DNA from: Neobacillus niacini NBRC 15566
GTDB lineage: Bacteria; Bacillota; Bacilli; Bacillales; Cytobacillaceae
DNA: 64,000 nt
Assembly (NCBI RefSeq): GCF_001591505.1
Contig: NZ_BCVA01000021.1
Span: 1-64,000, forward strand
Direction of reading: 5' to 3'
Shown: positions 44,064 to 54,003 of the stretch, one piece after another
Layout: each line of letters opens with the position of its first letter
How positions within the stretch are numbered: position 1 is the first letter of the stretch
Position numbers and translations under genes: made by a program
Notes under the pieces: generated by a model
The model's database searches: none
The model's input: the letters and a program-made list of their open reading frames with translations, nothing else
What the model was told of the DNA's origin: nothing

Positions 44064-44160
44064 TTTTTTGCACTCCTCTTATATAGATTAGTAATAACTT
44101 GTAACTAGCCTTCGAATCTACCAGTTTGTTTAATAATTAGTTCAACAAAAATGAGTGAAT

Positions 44161-45786
44161 TCAATCCATATAAGTAAGGATTAATTTCTCTTTTAAATCC
44201 TTTTTAAGTTCCTGCTGATAAAAGGTGATAAAGCTTTTTACAGGATATTGAACAAGTTTATCTATTTGATTAAAACTGATCCCTGCTGTTTTCATGTCCT
44301 TTAACAATTTGCTCATTGGAACCATTAACACATCGTTCTGTTTATGGTCTTTTATCCATTTTAAAATAAATAGTCTCCAATATTCGCGTTCGCCGGCCAA
44401 ATAATTTTCACCTGAAATAGGGTGGGTCAATAATTTTTCTTTGAATTTTTCCCGCTTTTCTCTTTGTATCCTTTGTTCGGTACTTTCATATGCGATCGCT
44501 GGTTGAGTAGGAGTATATTTACTCTTATTCGTGAATCTCCTACCAGTTTTTCTGTACCATTCCCATTCTTCAGGAGACATATCTACGGGGCGTTGAGCAG
44601 CTTCTTTCATGATTTGCTCCATCTCAAGCGTAAGCTCTTGGTCGCCTATCGATTTCTCTCTGTAATAGTTCTCATTGATAAACTTTCTTTCCGTTTCTAA
44701 TTGTACCCGCTTTTTGTTTAACTCCTCTGCCATTCTCGCTTTTTCGAAAGCCTCTAGTCTGGCTTGTTCTTCTCTTTGTTGAATTTCAATTTGGGCTTTT
44801 TCCCACTTTGCTACTAAAGAATTCTGGAAATCCAGCATTAGTGTTTGTTCAGTTTCTGAAAATAACTGAAATTGCTTTTGTTTTGGATTGTAGGATAACG
44901 CCCTCTCTAGAGGGATAGTAGAGTCACAAATTTTATAAAACGATATATTTCTTTCGGATTGTGCAAATTCTAAGAATCGTATTATATTACAAGTCCGTTT
45001 ATCGATATCAACATAAGAAATGCTATTAACGTCGATGTATAAGTCGCTGTCACCTAAATCATCTTTAAGGTGTTGCAATACTTCCTTAGGGACTTGGTTG
45101 CTCAAAAACTCATCCCAATTATAATCTTGTTCGCTTTTGTTGATCACGCACTTTTCAGCTGACAACAAAGTTCCTCTGTCAGTAGCTCTATCAATTGCTA
45201 ACCAACTGCTATCTATAAAGGAAAATGGTAAAAAACCTTCATTTTTATAGGTTTCCATCCGTTTTCTTAAATGACGGGCATATGAACCAGTTGTTAATCC
45301 TTGGGCAAATGAAGTGAAATAATCCACCGCCCAAATTTTATTAGAATTCCGGAACTTTAAAATGAAGTCAGGAATAATCGATAACTTCTTTTTATACAAG
45401 AATCCGCGTTCGATCTCAATACCAAGTGGTTTTAGTTGTCCTTCTAAAATCTCTTTGAATAAGGTTAATCCAATATCTTTCTTTCGCTTATCTTCGTGCT
45501 TATCAATGTGTTTATCATAGGTTTTGCTGTTTTCGGAGTAAGTACACTCTTCGCCGTCAATATGCTTAAAATAGAAAGGTCTTCCTTCGTCTTTTGTAAG
45601 ATTCATGTTAACTGGCTTGTTGCAACAAAGACATGTAAAAGCACTTTTTTTAGAGAATGTTCTATACTCTTTCTCTAGTGTATCCTTAACTTCTTTTCTA
45701 CTTAAATTCTGTTCCTCTAACTCTTTCCTTTTAAATTCAATATCAAAAACCGTACCTAAAAAGAAGGCTGCTTCCAAAACTGACAC
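44161..45786 (-). CDS. CoiA-like nuclease-domain protein with coiled coil, 541 aa
   Basis: The N-terminal part has a zinc-finger-like FTCLCCNKPVNMN...FKHIDGEECTYSE (about 50-85) with H-rich DKHIDKHEDKRKKD, then KKLSIIPDFILKF and IWAVDYFTSFAQG (about 130-160). This is the order of CoiA competence proteins: finger, helix with HxxxK, then a PD-(D/E)XK-like core. Here the second acidic position is followed by Y rather than the usual E-x-Q/K, so activity is uncertain. A charged coiled coil fills about 325-420. CoiA is about 390 aa; this protein is longer. Confidence 0.5.
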   Translation of the reverse strand: MSVLEAAFFLGTVFDIEFKRKELEEQNLSRKEVKDTLEKEYRTFSKKSAFTCLCCNKPVNMNLTKDEGRPFYFKHIDGEECTYSENSKTYDKHIDKHEDKRKKDIGLTLFKEILEGQLKPLGIEIERGFLYKKKLSIIPDFILKFRNSNKIWAVDYFTSFAQGLTTGSYARHLRKRMETYKNEGFLPFSFIDSSWLAIDRATDRGTLLSAEKCVINKSEQDYNWDEFLSNQVPKEVLQHLKDDLGDSDLYIDVNSISYVDIDKRTCNIIRFLEFAQSERNISFYKICDSTIPLERALSYNPKQKQFQLFSETEQTLMLDFQNSLVAKWEKAQIEIQQREEQARLEAFEKARMAEELNKKRVQLETERKFINENYYREKSIGDQELTLEMEQIMKEAAQRPVDMSPEEWEWYRKTGRRFTNKSKYTPTQPAIAYESTEQRIQREKREKFKEKLLTHPISGENYLAGEREYWRLFILKWIKDHKQNDVLMVPMSKLLKDMKTAGISFNQIDKLVQYPVKSFITFYQQELKKDLKEKLILTYMD

Positions 45787-45947
45787 GTCCCTTTATATAA
45801 GCTCTCAAGATAGTTATTTATATTATAAATAAAAATAGAATGCGATTTAACCCTAGTTACCAAGTAAAAATAAAAAAATGTATCATAAATAATTGATATA
45901 ACAACAGCTTATGTTACTAATATTTGTAATATAACAGGAAGGGGTCA

Positions 45948-46058
45948 TTGTGGGTCCTGCCAATTACCTTTATTGAGCGAATGTATAATGAAATTTCAGA
46001 TAAAATCATTGATTTTAAAAACGCCAAAGCGCAGATTGACTTTACAAAACAATTGTAA
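45948..46058 (+). CDS. 36-aa frame ending in the direct repeat, probably a gene remnant
   Basis: TTG 45948 follows GGAAGGGG. The product reads WVLPITFIERMYNEI and ends DFKNAKAQIDFTKQL at the terminator. At the right repeat (55466-55543) the same end, DFKNAKARIDFAKHL, occurs without an upstream gene. This suggests that both repeats carry the 3' end of one original gene used as an insertion site. Confidence 0.4.
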   Translation: MWVLPITFIERMYNEISDKIIDFKNAKAQIDFTKQL

Positions 46059-46086
46059 AGTTTCTCTGCGCTTTTTTATTTATTCA
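46011..46086 (+). repeat. left direct repeat (76 bp) with terminator
   Basis: GATTTTAAAAACGCCAAAGC at the start and CGCTTTTTTATTTATTCAA at the end. Close to 85-90% identical by eye to 55466-55543. Within it AAAGCGCAGA pairs with TCTGCGCTTT plus an inner ACTTTACA/TGTAAAGT stem and a T-run, a rho-independent terminator. Confidence 0.85.
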
Positions 46087-46374
46087 AAGCGTTGTTACGA
46101 ATACTGCGAGTATGGTGGTAATTTTAGTATGAAAAACTGTATTCTTCCTGCATTTTCTCTCCATACCTAGTGCAGAGGGGTAAGGAAATTTGCTGACATT
46201 TTGTTTAGGTCTTATTGTTAAGGAACGGAGTCTGATTACATCAGAAAAATTGGAACTTTTACCTAATTTTGTCGAAAAATCATATCCTTTAAATTTTCAA
46301 AGTAGTACAATTATCATAGGTCTCCTAAACTAACTTTTAATAATGACAGGTGCAGTAGAAAGGAGGGGATTGGA

Positions 46375-48876
46375 TTGAAAGAATCACTAAAAAAGAATTT
46401 AAAAGAAGCGTTATTTTTAGAAAATAGAGGATTTAAAAACGAAGCAAAACGTCATTATGACCAGGTGAAGGGTCATTTTGATTTGTTAAATGTTGAGGAA
46501 TTAACCTTTGTCAGCAAATTCTATGACTCGCTAGATGAATCCAATATTGTGTTACAGGCTTCTCGGCTCGGGATTGCAAAATTAGGGGATATACGTGAAC
46601 TAGCGCCTTTATTCATCTTGGCTTGGGAAAAGGTAAGTCGAGATATTGGCGAATTAGAGTGGCTTTTAAATCAACCAGGCATGGATTATCTTTCCGTAGA
46701 GCGTTTGGTTATCGCAAAACATCTCTTCAGATATGGAAAAACCGATAAAGCGTATATGGTTTCGCTAGAGGTGGCCAATAAAATGGAAAGGCTATTCCGT
46801 AATAATCCTAGTGAATTTACGTTTTATGTTCATGCTTTATTGAATTTGATCGAATTGGAGTATGTGTTTAAAAACTTCAATCAAGCTCGATTCCATTTAC
46901 GAAAATTACTATTCCTAAACAAAGAACGAATGACGAGGATCCAAGATATTGCATATTGGGCTGCGATTCTAGATGAAATACCTAGCCTGGTTATCCGCTC
47001 AGACTGGTCTGAGTTTGAGGCCACTTTATCTGGAGATGTCCTAATAATTTGTCAGTTTTATCGAGAACTATCTCAGCGTGCTCTCACAAAGCAAACCGTT
47101 GACCAACTTCAAGAACAACCTTTCAAAGATGTGATTTTAGAGAGCAAAAGAAATTCATATCTTCGCCTCATTATGAAGTTAAAAGGTGGCGTGGATTGGT
47201 TTGAAGGTATAGAGGAAGATCGGATTCAAGCACCCGATGACCTATTAACAACTCTCCTTTATGCTGATTATTTAAAAGCAGTCCGACCAGAGGAATTAAA
47301 AACATTCTGGAAAGCGGAGTTTCCAAAACACGCGGATAGGGCAGAAGCGGTCAAGGCCTACTGGAATATTTCGAAAAAAGAAGAGAAAGAAAGTCTGAAT
47401 TTAGACGATTGCACAATAACGTTTTTTGGTGGCGGAGAAAAAATTGGTGGCACCTCGATTTTGGTCAGTGTGAAAGGACATCACTTACTATTAGATGCCG
47501 GGATGCACTTGCATGAAGATGTGTATCACCCCGATTATTCCCCTTTATCTGAACAAGGCCTCTCATTTGAGGATATCGATGCATTGTTAATTACACACGC
47601 CCATATGGATCATACGGGAGCGGTGCCTTATGTGCATAATCTCCGTAAAGACTTGCCCATACACGCTACGGAAGCGACGGTAAGATTAATGAAACTGTTG
47701 CTTACTGATTCTGTTCGTATCGGCAAGGAGCAATCCTCGAATATGTACAGTGAAGAGGATATTCAGAGCACTTTGTTATCCATAAACAATGTCGATTTTA
47801 ATAAAACATTTACCATACCTTCAAAAGAAGGGGAATGGAAGATAACTTATTATCCTTCTGGACATATCTTAGGCGCGGCTGCCATTCATATGGAGATTGA
47901 GGGAATATCGATCTTGTTTACTGGCGATTATTCCGTTGGTGAACAGAAGACTGTGACGGGACTCAGCTTGCCAGATAACTTACAAGTAGATGTGCTAATC
48001 ACCGAGTCCACCTATGGATTTTTACCTACCAACGCCAGTATGGACCGAACAAAGCAAGAAAAGCTTTTTATTGAATCGATAAAGCGAACTATGGATAAAG
48101 GCGGTTCTATGTTAATCCCTGCTTTTGCAGTGGGAAGGGCACAAGAGATCATTCTTATTTTGAAAGACTCTTTCAAAAATGAAAAGTATTTGCCGTTTAA
48201 TCTCTATTTAGACGGGAGAGTAACTGATGTTTGTCGTGTGTATCAAAGGTTTTCCGAACAACACCGTTACATCAACCCGGCATTCTATCAAAGTGAAGAA
48301 ACTGAGCCTTTATTCTTTGGCGGAGGCGTTCAATCAGCACAAGAAATATACTCCAACCGTCGTAACAGTGATTTTACATTTGTGGACTTCATCGAGGACT
48401 ATATCGCATCGGGCAATAATTGTATTGTTGCTAGTTCAGGGATGTTGACGGTTAACAGTGCTTCCGCTCGCTACGCTGAATACCTCATAGAAGAGGAACG
48501 AAATTCCATATCCTTTACAGGTTATATGGATGAAGAAAGTCCTGGTCATCACGTTATTCAAACAGCTAAGGCAGATGTAGATGAAACTGTAAGAGTAAAT
48601 GGTGTTGATAAAAAGCTTCATGCAAGAATTGAGTCATTTCGATTGTCTGCTCATGCGAGCCGAGAACAAATCGTACAGTTGATTGCAGACCTGCAGCCTA
48701 AAAGAGTTTTTCTGATGCATGGAGAACACAATAAAAAATTTGAACCAACACAAGCGATTGTGGGGGGCGAGAAAATTTATCCTACTGTTATTAATTTATT
48801 GGGTCATCTAAAAAAAGAAATTGAAGTGACTCCCGCTTATAACGGTAAAACTTACTTTTTGGATAAGAGAGGTTAG
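46375..48876 (+). CDS. MBL-fold beta-CASP nuclease with helical N-terminal half (833 aa)
   Basis: Residues 1-340 are helical and repeat-like (TPR-type feel). The metallo-beta-lactamase/beta-CASP core follows with every key motif: THAHMDHTGAV (about 406-416, HxHxDH), SGHILGAAAIHMEI, FTGDYSVGEQ, LITESTYGF, LIPAFAVGRAQE, MLTVNSASARYAEYL and SAHASREQI...FLMHGEH. Such enzymes (CPSF73/RNase J/YSH1-like) are zinc-dependent RNA or DNA nucleases. Start TTG 46375 with AAAGGAGGGG. First gene of the five-gene operon; eight bp separate it from the next. An intact active site suggests it is the effector. Confidence 0.85.
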   Translation: MKESLKKNLKEALFLENRGFKNEAKRHYDQVKGHFDLLNVEELTFVSKFYDSLDESNIVLQASRLGIAKLGDIRELAPLFILAWEKVSRDIGELEWLLNQPGMDYLSVERLVIAKHLFRYGKTDKAYMVSLEVANKMERLFRNNPSEFTFYVHALLNLIELEYVFKNFNQARFHLRKLLFLNKERMTRIQDIAYWAAILDEIPSLVIRSDWSEFEATLSGDVLIICQFYRELSQRALTKQTVDQLQEQPFKDVILESKRNSYLRLIMKLKGGVDWFEGIEEDRIQAPDDLLTTLLYADYLKAVRPEELKTFWKAEFPKHADRAEAVKAYWNISKKEEKESLNLDDCTITFFGGGEKIGGTSILVSVKGHHLLLDAGMHLHEDVYHPDYSPLSEQGLSFEDIDALLITHAHMDHTGAVPYVHNLRKDLPIHATEATVRLMKLLLTDSVRIGKEQSSNMYSEEDIQSTLLSINNVDFNKTFTIPSKEGEWKITYYPSGHILGAAAIHMEIEGISILFTGDYSVGEQKTVTGLSLPDNLQVDVLITESTYGFLPTNASMDRTKQEKLFIESIKRTMDKGGSMLIPAFAVGRAQEIILILKDSFKNEKYLPFNLYLDGRVTDVCRVYQRFSEQHRYINPAFYQSEETEPLFFGGGVQSAQEIYSNRRNSDFTFVDFIEDYIASGNNCIVASSGMLTVNSASARYAEYLIEEERNSISFTGYMDEESPGHHVIQTAKADVDETVRVNGVDKKLHARIESFRLSAHASREQIVQLIADLQPKRVFLMHGEHNKKFEPTQAIVGGEKIYPTVINLLGHLKKEIEVTPAYNGKTYFLDKRG

Positions 48877-48884
48877 GAGGAATT

Positions 48885-50471
48885 ATGGATATTCAAACTC
48901 AAGTTTTAGATTCTGTTTTAAGGAAATATGGAAAGCCGGATAAAGAGCTTCTTTCTAGCTTGGAAAATGTAAACGAAGAGGTCTTTATGGATGAACTTAA
49001 CAAGCTAAACCTTTCAGAATACACCCATCGGGATACGTTCTTTTGGGAATTGCAAACCTCTGTAGAAAAGTGCGTAGCTGAGCATGGTGCTTCGGATGAT
49101 AACGAAAGATTAGCTGAAATGATTGTTGGGGGTTGGAATCAATCAAAAGAGCCGAAAATCAACCAGTCGGTTGTTCTAAGCTTTCTATATACGGTTCAAT
49201 TAAAGTTTTTAAATTCTCGTAAAGCTTTTATGTCTGTGTGTGATGGTGATTTGCAAAGCTATAAGACCTTTAATAGTAAACCAAGATTGTTCCTTGACTT
49301 ATTAATTCGATATTTCACTTGCATAAGCGGAAAACAACAAATCAACAACATTCTTCGTGTCCTCGAAGGCATAATGCCATTGTTAATGGAGGGTTCTTCA
49401 AGGTCAGATTACAGAGATGCTTTAAACCGATTGGGCTTCCAAAACAGAAAAGGGCAATTGGTTTATGGAAAGATGAATGCTTACAAAAGAGTCATAGGTG
49501 TTGAAAACCTTGTTTATGGTGAGGGAATTCGGACCATCTTATTGGAAGCTTTATCGAATGTCGAAGATGAACTCTTGGCTCCGCTCAAAGAAAAATTACA
49601 ATCGTTAGGTCAGCAGGAACTGCAAAATGAAATTGATGAAACCGAAGAGGATTTTCAAGTTGAGGATTTATTGGATGAACACGTTCCGGAAATAAATGCG
49701 CCTAGCTCTTTAGAGCCAAAACAGGATAATGAGCATCCCACTCAAACTGAAAATGAGGTAATTTCCAGTGAAGAAGAAGTTCCGTCCGCTGAAAATGAAC
49801 AAAACATTGAAGATAGCGAAGTACCTATCGAAGTCGGTGGCATAGGTCTTTCAGTTCAAGAGGAAAAAAGTGTTGAGAAAGCAGAAACTGATGCCGAGCC
49901 GAAAAATGGAATTGTTTCATCATTAGAAAATGCTCTTTCCGCGGTGCAATCTGCTCTTGCTTTAGCGTCACAATTACCTGCGGTAGAAAAAGAAATTGAG
50001 ATATCAGAGAAGTCAGCTTCACCTGGTCAACTAAAAATAGCGGAAGAAGAAATTAATCGGTTGAAATCAGCTCTTCAGCAAGAAAAAGAAAAGGTAGAAC
50101 AGGTAGAAGAAAAAGCGTACCAGAAAGTACTTCAAGCTATTGGTGGTGAAAGCAGTAATTATCTACTATCTGATTTATTCGAAGAAAGCCAAGGAAAAGC
50201 GCCTAGTAATCCTAACATCAGTGCAGGAAGACTCATAAACCTATTTTCAAGCTTAAGTCTTGCTATCGGCCTAGAGGAACACAGCAACGGCTATGAATTA
50301 GGAGATACATTCTCAGTAGGTAAAGATGAACTTATCAAAAATTATCGCATTGATGGTCCAGTAACAAGTCAAGGCGACGAAATCAAAATAAAATTGCTGA
50401 AATATGGATGGACAATCAATGGAAGGGTTGTAATTCAGCCATTAGTGACTGAAATAAAGGAGGAAGTCTAG
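48885..50471 (+). CDS. acidic coiled-coil protein with GrpE-like C-terminus (528 aa)
   Basis: No family recognised over residues 1-240 (helical). Residues about 245-350 are very acidic and low-complexity. A coiled coil covers about 380-415 (EEEINRLKSALQQEKEKVEQ). The C-terminus, IKLLKYGWTINGRVVIQPLV, resembles the beta-domain end of GrpE (VLQKGYKLNGRVIRPAxV). GrpE is the nucleotide-exchange factor of DnaK, and the next gene, one base downstream, is an Hsp70. A dedicated exchange factor is therefore an attractive inference. ATG 48885 with AGGAGG. Confidence 0.6.
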   Translation: MDIQTQVLDSVLRKYGKPDKELLSSLENVNEEVFMDELNKLNLSEYTHRDTFFWELQTSVEKCVAEHGASDDNERLAEMIVGGWNQSKEPKINQSVVLSFLYTVQLKFLNSRKAFMSVCDGDLQSYKTFNSKPRLFLDLLIRYFTCISGKQQINNILRVLEGIMPLLMEGSSRSDYRDALNRLGFQNRKGQLVYGKMNAYKRVIGVENLVYGEGIRTILLEALSNVEDELLAPLKEKLQSLGQQELQNEIDETEEDFQVEDLLDEHVPEINAPSSLEPKQDNEHPTQTENEVISSEEEVPSAENEQNIEDSEVPIEVGGIGLSVQEEKSVEKAETDAEPKNGIVSSLENALSAVQSALALASQLPAVEKEIEISEKSASPGQLKIAEEEINRLKSALQQEKEKVEQVEEKAYQKVLQAIGGESSNYLLSDLFEESQGKAPSNPNISAGRLINLFSSLSLAIGLEEHSNGYELGDTFSVGKDELIKNYRIDGPVTSQGDEIKIKLLKYGWTINGRVVIQPLVTEIKEEV

Positions 50472-50472
50472 T

Positions 50473-52257
50473 ATGACAAAAAGATATATCGGTATTGACC
50501 TTGGAACAACAAACTCGACTGTAAGTGTTGCTAACCTTACTGTTCGAGGAGATATAGAGGCTCACGCATTGGAAGTAGCACAAGTAGATGAAAGCGGGAA
50601 TTCAATTGTACAGGATCAGACTCTCCCATCTGTACTTTATATAGATGATCAAGGGCATCCGTATGTTGGGCGCTTTGCAAAACGCATGAACGGTGTGTAC
50701 CCTCAACGAGTTATTAAAGAAGCGAAAAGACATATAGGTGAAGATGTGTCTTGGCCTATTGATGATGAAACAATCCGCCCTGAAGTGGTTTCGTCATACG
50801 TGTTAAAAATCTTGAAGGCTCAAGCAGAGGAGTATTACGGTGGCGAGAAAATCAGCAGCGTAGTAATCACGATTCCTGCAAACTTCAACTTTCAACAACA
50901 GCAAGCTACGAAAGCAGCGGGTGTGTTAAGTGGATTTGATAAAGATAGTATTCATATGATTCCTGAACCAACTGCCGCGTTAATTGACTTCCTAAATGAA
51001 GAAAAGAAGCTGGATCCATCAGCTCGTCGTCTAAAGTTAGATGGAAGCAAAAAGAATCTAATGGTGTTTGACCTTGGTGGAGGAACGTGTGACGTTTCAA
51101 TTCTACAAGTAGGTGAAACCACTAACGGTGGAATTGATATTCAAGAATTATCTATCTCTCAATATACCGAGTTAGGTGGTATAGATTTTGATAGAAAAGT
51201 AGTTAACGAGTTAATGAAGAAGCTATTGAAACATTTAAACATCAGTTTCAAACAACTAAAAGAAAAGTACGATAAAAAGGATATCTTGCGCCTTTGGGAA
51301 AACCTTCTTGATTTCGCTGAAAAAGCAAAGAAAAGTTTTAGTACAAGAATCGAGAACCAGCTTCGTACCCAACAACTTGATTACTTTGAGAGCAAGGAAA
51401 AGTTTGATAACCTTTCATTTCGTGAAATGCTTTCTTCTCAATTGCCTACGGATCTAGTTACGACATTAAGTATCACAAAGAAAGAGTATGATACGGTTAT
51501 TGAGGAATTGCTTTATAGCGAAAAGAGCAAACAAGGTAAAAACATTGAGGAACCTATCTTAAATGCACTAGAGCACGCTAAAACAGGCACAATGACCGTA
51601 AATGATATTGATGCAGTATTCCTAGTAGGCGGAATGACGTATTACCACACTGTTCAAGAACGTATTTATGACATTTTTGGCCATCGCATTAGACCGATCA
51701 AATCCATAAATCCAATGTTTGCTGTAAGTCGTGGTGCAGCTGTGTATCATCATCAAATCGACAAAATCAATTTTAAAACAAGTGACCAAATCTCGATAGC
51801 GGATACTGAAATCTCCAGCCAAGATGTAGTGTTTACAAATACGATTCCAAACAACGTTTATATAGATGTAATAGGGGCTGACCCAGTAGCATTACTAGAA
51901 AAAGGTACAAAGTTACCATTTGAACGGATTATTGAGGATCGCTTCATTGTAACCGGTACAGGAGCAACAAAGACCGTAAACGCAATGCAGTTAGAACTTT
52001 TCACTGCTACTTCTGCTAAATCCATTCATACGAAAAAGCTGAAATCAGCGACAGTCAACTTTAAAAAACCAGTACCTGTTAATTCAAAATTGGTTCTTAA
52101 AGTGGAATGTAACCAAGAACGTGAAGTTTCTGTTAAAGCATGGTTAGAAAATGATGAAACAGAAGTAATTGACGTAAACATTGGCGGTCATGAATTTACG
52201 GAAAAGGAAATTGAAAACTTGAAAGCAAAACAAGAGCGTATCAATAAAATCAAGTGA
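50473..52257 (+). CDS. Hsp70/DnaK-like ATPase, 594 aa
   Basis: Hsp70 nucleotide-binding domain: phosphate-1 IGIDLGTTNSTVSV, connect region VVITIPANFNFQQQQATKAA, phosphate-2 MVFDLGGGTCDVSIL and adenosine motif VFLVGGMTYYHTVQERI. Beyond about residue 420 the beta-type substrate-binding part is short and diverged (DRFIVTGTGATKTVN), and the C-terminal helical lid is almost absent. It is clearly not housekeeping DnaK, which is about 610 aa with a full lid and lies in the hrcA-grpE-dnaK-dnaJ operon. GGAGGAAG precedes the ATG. Its stop overlaps the frame of the HEAT-repeat gene. Confidence 0.88.
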   Translation: MTKRYIGIDLGTTNSTVSVANLTVRGDIEAHALEVAQVDESGNSIVQDQTLPSVLYIDDQGHPYVGRFAKRMNGVYPQRVIKEAKRHIGEDVSWPIDDETIRPEVVSSYVLKILKAQAEEYYGGEKISSVVITIPANFNFQQQQATKAAGVLSGFDKDSIHMIPEPTAALIDFLNEEKKLDPSARRLKLDGSKKNLMVFDLGGGTCDVSILQVGETTNGGIDIQELSISQYTELGGIDFDRKVVNELMKKLLKHLNISFKQLKEKYDKKDILRLWENLLDFAEKAKKSFSTRIENQLRTQQLDYFESKEKFDNLSFREMLSSQLPTDLVTTLSITKKEYDTVIEELLYSEKSKQGKNIEEPILNALEHAKTGTMTVNDIDAVFLVGGMTYYHTVQERIYDIFGHRIRPIKSINPMFAVSRGAAVYHHQIDKINFKTSDQISIADTEISSQDVVFTNTIPNNVYIDVIGADPVALLEKGTKLPFERIIEDRFIVTGTGATKTVNAMQLELFTATSAKSIHTKKLKSATVNFKKPVPVNSKLVLKVECNQEREVSVKAWLENDETEVIDVNIGGHEFTEKEIENLKAKQERINKIK

Positions 52258-52274
52258 ATAAGGGGCTGAAACGA

Positions 52275-53987
52275 ATGTCGTTACAAGATAGAATGTCTGC
52301 GAGTGTTCTTCAAAAATTAACCGACATGAAAAAAGTGTTGCCGAAGGAAGAACTACATGAAAAAGGCGTGTTTACTGAAGAAGAAGAGGCTCAAATACGC
52401 GAAGAATTAATGCGACAAGCGGAACAAGAAGATGAAGGCGAAGGGATAGACGATGACTTTTTTACGTCATTGTCTGGCCCTACACAAGAAGACGGAAATG
52501 AGAAACTAGTGGAGGTCGAATACCTTGGACGTATAGGATATGTGGACATTTCGTTTGAAAACCTAGATGAAGATGTAAATGAAAAAGAGTACCGACAGAT
52601 ACTTGATGCATGTGAGGTAATGGCTTATAGCGATGACACTCAAAAGCGGAGGGAAGCTTCAAAGGAAATTGAGGCATTTGGCGAACGCGCCATTACCGTC
52701 ATCTTTAGAGAATGTCGGAAATATGACCTATCTCTTGACCAAAGAAGGCAAGAACTTATCCATTTATTAAGCCGATTAACTGCTAGGAGTTTAAAAGGGC
52801 GAAAAATTATCAAAGCTGTTCTTGAAAAGGCAAACAGTTCTCAGCACATTGCTTTAGCGATTCTAGCTGCTGGTTCGGTGCGTGAACGTGAAGCAGTTCA
52901 AGGTATTTTGGAACATATGCTAAATCCTGATCTCTTTGTAAATGGATTTGAGGCCCTTTTAAAGATTCGGGATACAAACTCCGTAGAACCACTGATACAG
53001 AGAATTAACGACTTAGACGTGAACCGTAATGATTTAATTGATCAATCTATTTCCCTGTCTCATCGCTTCTCTGATTTCGGTCCAGAAGCGGTTAAACCAG
53101 TATTTGAAGCTTATCTAAGTAACCAAAAGAAATCCATTCGTCCTATTTTCACCTTTGCCCTTCGTTCCTTTAAAGAAGACGCTATTCCTGTATTATCGGA
53201 AGTGTTGGCGAAAGAAACGGATGAAAATAAGCTAGTTCCAATCTGCATGACACTTGGCGGATTACAAATGTCGTTTTCTACTAACTTGTTAGTGGAAGCA
53301 TTAAGAAAATATCCAGATAAAAAGAGAGCTATTATTCGAGGTTTGAGTCATACAAAGGACAAATCAGTGCTTCCTTTATTGGTGGAGCAACTTAAATCAT
53401 CAGAAGATTTAAGAATTAAACAGGAATGTTTAGGTGCAATCGGTTTCCTTGCCGATAATGATAAAAGTTTAATTCCTGTGGTAAAACCTTACCTCAATGA
53501 ACGACGAAGCAAGCTGTATCTAGATGCTTTGAACTGTATGGTGCGTATGGGGGATCTCGAAGCATTCAATAAATTCGTGGATCTACTGCTTAACGGTGAT
53601 GAAGGTGAGCAATACATCCTGCAAAAACATTTGATAAAGTTGCCATTCAGGTTACTTTCTAAAATAGCTGAGAAAGTTTTGTCATGTCCGGATGATAAAG
53701 CAATATTGCTGGTGTCAGCTTTGCAAAATGCAAACTTGATTCCTCAAGAGGTAGGGCCGATTTTACAGAAGAAACTTAATCAAAACCCTATTCCAGCATT
53801 AAAACTTGAAATCTATCGCTTAATAGGAAAGCACGTTAATAAAAAGCGTGAGTTACTATCTCAGGATGTTCTTTATAAGGCAAGACAAGAGGAAACCAGC
53901 CCTAGAATTGTGCGTGAATTGGACCAAATTATAGATAATATGAGAAAAGAAAAAGGCCGTATTTCAACTATTAGGGACGAAGAATAG
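52275..53987 (+). CDS. HEAT-repeat protein, 570 aa
   Basis: After an acidic N-terminal region (about 1-90) the protein is a series of helical pairs of HEAT/Armadillo type: AIPVLSEVLAKETDENKLVPICMTLGGL, SVLPLLVEQLKSSEDLRIKQ and SLIPVVKPYLNERRSKLYLD-like segments, together about 12 repeats. Such solenoids bind proteins or nucleic acids. ATG 52275 follows AAGGGG at good spacing; an alternative GTG at 52254 overlaps the Hsp70 stop. A scaffold or sensor role in the operon is inferred. Confidence 0.8.
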   Translation: MSLQDRMSASVLQKLTDMKKVLPKEELHEKGVFTEEEEAQIREELMRQAEQEDEGEGIDDDFFTSLSGPTQEDGNEKLVEVEYLGRIGYVDISFENLDEDVNEKEYRQILDACEVMAYSDDTQKRREASKEIEAFGERAITVIFRECRKYDLSLDQRRQELIHLLSRLTARSLKGRKIIKAVLEKANSSQHIALAILAAGSVREREAVQGILEHMLNPDLFVNGFEALLKIRDTNSVEPLIQRINDLDVNRNDLIDQSISLSHRFSDFGPEAVKPVFEAYLSNQKKSIRPIFTFALRSFKEDAIPVLSEVLAKETDENKLVPICMTLGGLQMSFSTNLLVEALRKYPDKKRAIIRGLSHTKDKSVLPLLVEQLKSSEDLRIKQECLGAIGFLADNDKSLIPVVKPYLNERRSKLYLDALNCMVRMGDLEAFNKFVDLLLNGDEGEQYILQKHLIKLPFRLLSKIAEKVLSCPDDKAILLVSALQNANLIPQEVGPILQKKLNQNPIPALKLEIYRLIGKHVNKKRELLSQDVLYKARQEETSPRIVRELDQIIDNMRKEKGRISTIRDEE

Positions 53988-54003
53988 GAGATGGAGATTC
54001 AAA

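Larger units (their letters stand above)
45787..46374 (+). other. spacer with small ORF and left direct repeat
   Basis: Contains a 36-codon frame (45948-46058) and the left direct repeat with terminator (46011-46086). 46090-46374 has no gene apart from the ribosome site of the next operon (AAAGGAGG at about 46360). Confidence 0.4.

Noticed and set aside
50473..52257. Housekeeping dnaK
   Set aside because: The C-terminal lid is nearly absent, the neighbours are not grpE, hrcA or dnaJ, and the operon lies in an accessory island between direct repeats.
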